Shown here: piece after piece, positions 58,427-64,000 of the stretch
Position numbering within the stretch: the stretch's first letter is position 1
How the letters are laid out: every line of letters begins with the position of its first letter
NCBI GenBank assembly: GCA_029582165.1
Contig: CM055887.1
Span: 13,691,190 to 13,755,189 of the forward strand
From: Portulaca oleracea
Taxonomy: Eukaryota > Streptophyta > Magnoliopsida > Caryophyllales > Portulacaceae
Direction: 5' to 3'
DNA length: 64,000 bases
Made by a program: the position numbers and the translations under genes
The notes under the pieces: generated by a model
The model's input: only the letters and a program-made list of their open reading frames with translations
Database searches by the model: none
Told to the model about the DNA's origin: nothing

Positions 58427-59693
58427 ATGGCATCATTCAAGGATTTGGCCTCCGGTTTCCAAAAACTTGACAAGTTTGATGGTGTGAATTTTCGTCGATG
58501 GCAAAAGAAGATGCACTTCATCCTAACCACGTTGAAGGTGGTCTACGTGCTAACCTCGCCATACCCCGAGGAGTCAGATGACGAGACTTTGGCAGAGACA
58601 AGAAGGCGCCAGAAATTTGAGAATGATGATTGCATATGTTGTGGGTACATTCTCAACGACATGGAGGACACCCTATTTGATGTTTATCAAAACATGGAAA
58701 CCGCTAAATATCTTTGGGAGGCATTGGAAAACAAGTACATGTCGGAGGACGCATCAAGTAAGAATTTCTTGGTTAGTCAATTCAATGAATTATCGCATGA
58801 TTGAGGGTCGTCCTGTTTTAGACCAACTTCATGAAGTCCAACGGATTTTAAGCAATTTTAAACAACATAATCTGAACATGGATTAGTCTATCATAGTTGA
58901 TGCTTTGGTTGATAAGTTACCCCCCTCTTGGAAAGACACTAAGAAAACCCTTAAACATAAGAAAGAGGCAATGACTATTAAGGAACTTGCTAACCATCTT
59001 CGTATCGAGGAAGAGTTGCGTTTACAGGATAATCCAAAGGATGCCTCTAAGGTTCATGTTGTACAAGATGGAGGTTCTAGCCATGGTCAAAAGGGCAAGA
59101 GGAAAAGGCCTAATGACAACAACGAGAACAACAAAAGCAAGAAAGTGGCCAACAATAACAAGAAGCCCTTGTGTTGGGAGTGTGGTAGTCCCACACATAA
59201 GAAACGTGATTGCTATGTTTGGAAAAAGAAACATGGCCTACTCGATAAAAATGACAAAGGCAAGGAGAAAGCACTAAGTGAGTTCGTTGCTATGATCAAG
59301 GAACAAATCAACGTAGTATGTGAGGACTACGCTTGGTTTGTTGATTCGGGTGCCGCTAGGCATGTATGCAACAATCGTTCCTTCTTCACAAGTTTCACTC
59401 CGGTCGAGGAGGGCAAGAGTCTCTACATGGGAAACAATGCTCCGGTTCCGGTGAAAGGTGTTGGCCAAATCGATCTCAAGTTCACTTCCGGCAAAACTCT
59501 TATTCTTAAGGATTTTTATTTTGCCCCGGAAGTGAGTAAAAATCTAGTTTACGGATTTTTGTTAAGTAGGCATGGGTTTCTCCAAGTGTATAATGGAGAT
59601 AATTATGTACTTTCTAAGGGTGGTATTTTCGTGGGTAAGGGTTTTGTTAGTGGGACTATGTTTAACCTTAATGTTGTGTCCAATGACTATTGA
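58427..59693 (+). pseudogene. Copia gag and protease
   Basis: Gag begins at 58427 (MASFKDLASGFQKLDKFDGV, then a W-Q-K-K-M motif) and runs to 58804. The frame then shifts near 58795 and meets a TAG at 58884-58886. 58905-59693 carries VDKLPPSWKD, the zinc knuckle CWECGSPTHKKRDC, and the protease AWFVDSGAARHVCN with its D-S-G active site, before a stop. In a working element gag builds the particle and protease cuts the polyprotein. Confidence 0.85.
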
Positions 59694-59762
59694 TATTGCT
59701 AATGTTAATGAAGTGATTTCCGGTTATATGTATGTGCAACCTTCTTCCCTTTCTTCTTTATG

Positions 59763-61035
59763 ACATTATCGTCTTGGTCATGTGAATTTTAGGAAAATGC
59801 AAGTCATGTCTAGACTTGATTTAATTCCACAAGTAGATGAAAATATAAAGAAGTGTAAGACATGCATGATAACCAAAATTACTAAAGCATCTTTTCCATG
59901 TATTAAGAGGGAATCTAAGTTACTAGATCTTATTCATAGTGACTTGGGTGATTTTCACACTAATCCTACAATTGGTGGTAAGAAGTACTTCATCACTTTT
60001 ATAGATGATCATTCAAGATATTGCCAAGTCTATTTATTAAGAACTAAAGATGAAGCACTTGATAAATTTAAATCATTTAAGGCCAAAAATGAATTGCATT
60101 GTGGATCCTTTATTAAAATCCTTAGATCGGATAGGGGTGGGGAGTATTATGAGCCTAAATACTTTCAAGAAACCGATATTGTTCATCAAGTGACAGCCCC
60201 CTATACTCCTCAACAAAATGGGGTGACCGAAAGGAAAAATCGAACTCTTAAAGAAATTGTTAATGCTATGCTTTCTAACTCTGGATTAAGTGAGGGATTT
60301 TGGGGTGAAGCCATGCTTACCGCATGCTACATCTTGAATAGAATACCTACTAAGGATAATTCTATTACTCCCAATGAGATTTGGAACAAACACAAACCAA
60401 ACTTAAGTCATTTAAGGGTTTGGGGGTGTAGGGCAATTGTTAAAGTGCCCGAACCTAAGAAGAGAAAGTTGGGTGAAAGGGGTATTGAATACATATTCAT
60501 TGGATATGCTCAAGATAGTAAGTCTTATAGGTTCATGGTTATTGAACCTAATGAGTATGTAACGGTGAACACCGTTATAGAATCCATTCATGCCTTATTT
60601 GATGAGCAAAGATTCCATTCAATACCAAGACCCAAAGATGTCACTTGTGATATGGTTCCAAATGAACAAGTATCTAATGAACATCATGAAAATGATGGGC
60701 CTAGAAGAAGTAAGAGAGTTAGAAAAGAGAAATTATTTGAGGATGATTTTTATCTCTACTTGGTAGAGGGAACAAGGGATGAGAATTACATCCATAGCAT
60801 TGATTGTGATCCTAAGACTTTTAGTGAGGCCATGGGATCACAAGATGCCCCCTTTTGGAAGGAGGCTATACAAGAAGAGATGGATTCAATTCTAGAGAAC
60901 AATACTTGGATCCTTGTGGATCCTCCACCCGGTAGTAAGCCTATCACTTCTAAGTTGAACTTTAAGAGGAGAAGGAAAGTAGATGGTACCATAGAAAGGT
61001 ATAAAGCCCGATTAGTTGTAAGGGGCTTTACGTAA
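59763..61035 (+). pseudogene. Copia integrase and start of RT
   Basis: Opens with the pre-integrase HYRLGHVNFRKM and KCKTCM. Integrase core: LIHSDLGDF (first D), LRSDRGGEYY (second D) and TPQQNGVTERKNRTLK (E). The RT start (NTWILVDPPPGSKPI, KARLVVRGFT) runs to a TAA at 61033-61035. The integrase core is intact, but it lies in a different frame from gag-protease. Confidence 0.85.
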
Positions 61036-62325
61036 AGACATGGTATAGACTACTTTGACACCTATGCACCGGTGGCATGAATAACGACTATAAGAGTTCT
61101 AATAACGTTAGCCACTATTTTTAAGCTTGAAATTCACCAAATGGATGTTAAGACTGCTTTTCTAAATGGTGAATTAGAGGAAGAGGTGTACATTAGGCAA
61201 CCCGAAGGCTTTGTGTCTAAGGGAAAAGAAAAGAAAGTATGCAAACTATTTAGGGCTTTATAAAACAAGCTCCTAAACAATGACATCAAAAGTTTGATGA
61301 GGTTGTGCTTTCTTTTGGCTTTGCAATTAATGAATCTGATAAGTGTGTGTACTATAAGTTTGAGAATGGAAAATGAGTCATTATTTGCTTGTATGTGGAT
61401 GACATGTTGATTTTTGGTACTGACATGGAGCAAGTTGAGAAAACTAAGAGTTGTGATATTGGGAATTAAGATCATTAGAAATAATGATGGTATTAGTCCT
61501 TCACAATCCCACTATATCGAAAAGGTGTTGGAGAAGTTCAAATGTAAGCAACTCACTCCGGTGTCAACACCTTTTGATGCAAGCTTTCATTTGGTCAAGA
61601 ATGAAGGAAGAGGTATTTGTCAAGAAGTGTATGCCAAGGTTATTGGTAGCTTAATGTATGCCATGACAAGCACAAGGCCGGACATTGCTTATGCAATAGG
61701 CAAATTAAGTAGGTAGACTAGTAATCCTAGTAAGTACCATCGGCATGCAATAAGGAGGGTGCTAAGATACCTTAAGAAAACCTCTAACTATGCCCTATAT
61801 TATAAAGGAGAACCCTCGATTTTAGAGGGATACTCGGATGCAAGTTGGGGTAGTGATAAGGAGGATTATTCCTCAACCACGGGTTGGCTTTTCATGCTTG
61901 GTGGTGGAATTATTTCTTGGGCTTCCAAGAAACAAAGTTGCATTTCAGATTCCACTATGGCATCCGAGTTAGTGGCCTTGGCCGCTGCTTGTAAGGAAGC
62001 AGAGTGGCTTCGAAATTTGATGTTGGAGTTGCCAATTTGGCATAAGCCTATGATACCAATCTCTATACATTGTGATAGTAAATCTACCCTAGCAAAGGTG
62101 TATAGTCATGTCTACAATGGCAAGTCAAGGAATATTGGACTTAGACATTCATACACACATCAACTCATCAAGGATGGGGTAGTGACTATCGGATATGTGC
62201 CTTCAAGTGAGAACCTTGCCGATTCCTTGACTAAGGGATTGTCCAAGGACTTGGTGATTAAATCATCAAGGGGGATGAGTATAAGCCCTATCTTGACAAA
62301 TACTAGTAGTAGTGCCTCTTCTTGA
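61036..62325 (+). pseudogene. Copia RT and RNase H
   Basis: Reads [20 protein letters not shown], then several stops and frameshifts. The catalytic YVDDMLIFG is present around 61388-61418 in a shifted frame. Later blocks are GSLMYAMTSTRPDIAYAIG and RNase H with LEGYSDASWGSDKEDYSSTT, ASELVALAAACKEAEWLRNL, CDSKSTLAK and a final LADSLTKGLSKD. Not functional as it stands. Confidence 0.85.
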
Positions 62326-62888
62326 TACTTGACTTGATGTCAAGCCCTTGGAGGGTGACTTTATTGCATAGTGTTTGTGTTAGCACAAGTTTCAAAACCA
62401 TCCCAAGGGTAAGTGTTGTGCATAAGTTTTGTAATGACAAGAGGATGAGTGTTTTCTCTTAATAGACTGATTAAGGATGGATGCTTGATTACAGGAGCAT
62501 ATATGTTTCGGTCTACCTATGTGAGCAAGAAGTGTAGCCGCTTCAAGGAGCTATTGGGCTTGGCTTTTATTTGCTCACGAGAGGATATGGGACACACGAC
62601 GTTTAATAGTGTCATAAGTTTGAGGTTTCTTGATTTGGTTAAGTCATGTCAGTGTGATGTATCCAAATGTTCAACAAGGATGTGAAGTTCAATGCTTTGT
62701 CAATTATCACATTCAGACATTTGTAATTATGTTCACTACTTAGAAGTTCAATTTGCAAGAAACTATCTAAGATGCATGACTAACCCTTACTCTCTTGTAT
62801 GTTTTGAGTTGTGTGATTTAATGTGTTTTGTTGGCGGAGGTGTTGGAATATGAGTTAAGAATTCCATATACTCGAAATGGCAGAGGAT
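62326..62888 (+). other. Copia 3' untranslated region and PPT
   Basis: Non-coding stretch after RNase H, ending with a purine-rich GGCAGAGGA before the 3' LTR. Confidence 0.6.
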
Positions 62889-63357
62889 TGTTGATGTTTT
62901 TTCAAGTGTATGTGTAAGATTGATGAGCAATAAGTGTGAAAAACTAAGTGTACTAAGTTTAAGAATACAAGACAATTTTGTCTTATTTTTCACATGCTCA
63001 ATTTAATTTAAGCACATGTTTTTTGTGTGGATAAGGGTAGTTACGCATGGTTAACTATCCTAACTTCCTTATCCATGCAAATTCCTACATCATCATCCTA
63101 TCTCTACCCTATCCAAGAGTGCATCCTTGCACTATAAATAGGGGTGTTCCTCCTCCCCTTTAGACTCACTTCATTCCTTCCCTACACCCCCCTTTCTAGG
63201 CTGTGACTGCAGCACATCTTAGGCAAGGATTGAGAGTTTGTTTAAGTCTCCTCCTATAAGGCAAGAGTTTTATCCTGCGACTATATACGGTCGGTATACG
63301 CCTACGACTCTCTTGATTATCTAAGTTTCCCATCCTTTTGTACCCCTTTTTCCAACA
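62889..63357 (+). repeat. 3' LTR of the copia element
   Basis: 469 bp, identical termini to the 5' LTR, with about a dozen substitutions and one deletion next to CGGTCGGTATA. Confidence 0.85.
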
Positions 63358-63520
63358 ATATAGATAACGGACAGATTAAAACTGTGGAATTTGTGTGGTC
63401 GCTAAGGGATGAGGTGGACTTTGAATTAATAGAATTCTCATGTGATGGAACATAAGACAGTCAGTCCCTAAAGGGAGGCCATGTGCGGGTTCTGAGACAA
63501 AAGGGGCATCAAGGTAGATG
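63358..63520 (+). pseudogene. LINE fragment, part 4 (RNase H-like start)
   Basis: Reads EFVWSLRDEVDFELIEFSCD, a G-T, a stop, then KGGHVRVLRQKGHQG, resembling the first strands of the RNase H domain that ends many plant LINEs (N-x-D-G ... G-x-G-x-V-x-R). It probably continues part 3 across the copia insertion. Confidence 0.5.
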
Positions 63521-64000
63521 AAGCATATGTTTGGCCTAATTTCTAAAAAACTGTTTTTACTTCCTAAAAGTTGTTTTTGTAAAAGCTGTTTTTGGAACAT
63601 TATTGAAGTGTTTGGCCTAGCTTATAGTATAAGTGTTTTTCTTAATTTTGAGTGTTTGGCCTAGCTTATGAATTATGATATAAGTATTTTAACAATACTT
63701 TGGTTGTTTCACCTAACTTTTTAAACTTATCATGTATTTATTTATATTATGTTCATTTTTTTAATAGATTATTTTTATTTGAACCATAATTATAATTTAT
63801 ATATGATATTGCTTAAGAACAAATTAAAACTTTTTAAATTAATTATTTATACACCAATAAATATCATTTTAACAAGAGTTAGATAATAAAAAATATTTAA
63901 AAATTCAAACACAATATTAAAATTCCCAATGTCTCATTAAATATATTATTATGACATATTAAAATCTCGACACTTAAAAAATCATAAAAATTGGCCACAC
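63521..64000. other. AT-rich end with repeated GTGTTTGGCCTAGCTTA words
   Basis: TGTTTGGCCTA occurs three times between 63530 and 63680, the look of a subterminal region of a DNA transposon that continues past the window. The rest is AT-rich and non-coding. Confidence 0.4.

Larger units (their letters stand above)
57910..63357 (+). mobile_element. Ty1/copia retrotransposon, 5.4 kb
   Basis: LTRs of 493 bp (57910-58402) and 469 bp (62889-63357) with TGTTG..CAACA ends, about 97% identical apart from a deletion of about 22 bp in the right LTR. The gene order gag-PR-INT-RT-RNaseH is that of copia. A target duplication is ambiguous: AATAT is found on both sides only if the element is trimmed by one base at each end. 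The polypurine stretch GGCAGAGGA precedes the 3' LTR. The coding part has frameshifts and stops. Confidence 0.9.

Noticed and set aside
57906..63361. AATAT target duplication around the copia element
   Set aside because: It requires trimming the canonical TG..CA ends by one base on each side. With canonical ends the flanks are CAATA and ATATA, which do not match, so I did not claim it.

Overview
The window is nuclear DNA of a flowering plant, most likely a eudicot. It is AT-rich, its genes have GT..AG introns, it carries plant-specific gene families, and more than half of it is transposable elements (Ty1/copia, Ty3/gypsy of the Athila type, LINE, MULE, hAT, PIF/Harbinger and Stowaway-like MITEs). 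I cannot name the species.

Layout. 1-12.3 kb is the gene-bearing end. It holds a two-exon coiled-coil gene of unknown function (complement 1574-2882), a decayed Ty3/gypsy relic (4.48-7.6 kb), a Harbinger-like element with an exact TAA target duplication (7964-8935), and a two-exon BAP31-like ER membrane protein gene (complement 9756-12297). 12.3-18.4 kb is a mosaic of small DNA elements, including a MULE-like element with a 10-bp target duplication (15353-16501) and a hAT-like element inside an older MITE. 18.9-20.1 kb holds a single-exon gene like the proteins annotated 'probable F-box protein At4g22030'. 20.7-25.9 kb is a MITE broken by a foldback element and by a 4-kb gag-only copia element. 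26-35 kb has no convincing gene, only MITEs and AT-rich spacer.

35.6-63.5 kb is a nest. One LINE is cut in succession by three LTR-type insertions: a 17.3-kb composite Athila-like unit (36660-53978), a decayed copia relative (54052-56925, target duplication ACAAC) that itself carries a MULE, and a 5.4-kb copia element (57910-63357). The Athila unit joins a minus-strand element with gag-protease-RT-RNaseH-integrase and an env-position ORF to an oppositely oriented, pol-less element. A 100-bp inverted duplication marks the ends of the reversed block.

The least expected signal is a paired palindrome in the Athila-like LTRs, repeated upstream of the env-position ORF. It is GCTCG-NN-CGAGC, a 9-nt spacer, and a second GCTCG-NN-CGAGC. 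All eight perfect pairs have a start-to-start distance of exactly 21 bp, and in both LTR types they lie just upstream of a TATA-like box. Working host genes are probably limited to three. The mobile-element reading frames mostly carry frameshifts or stops.
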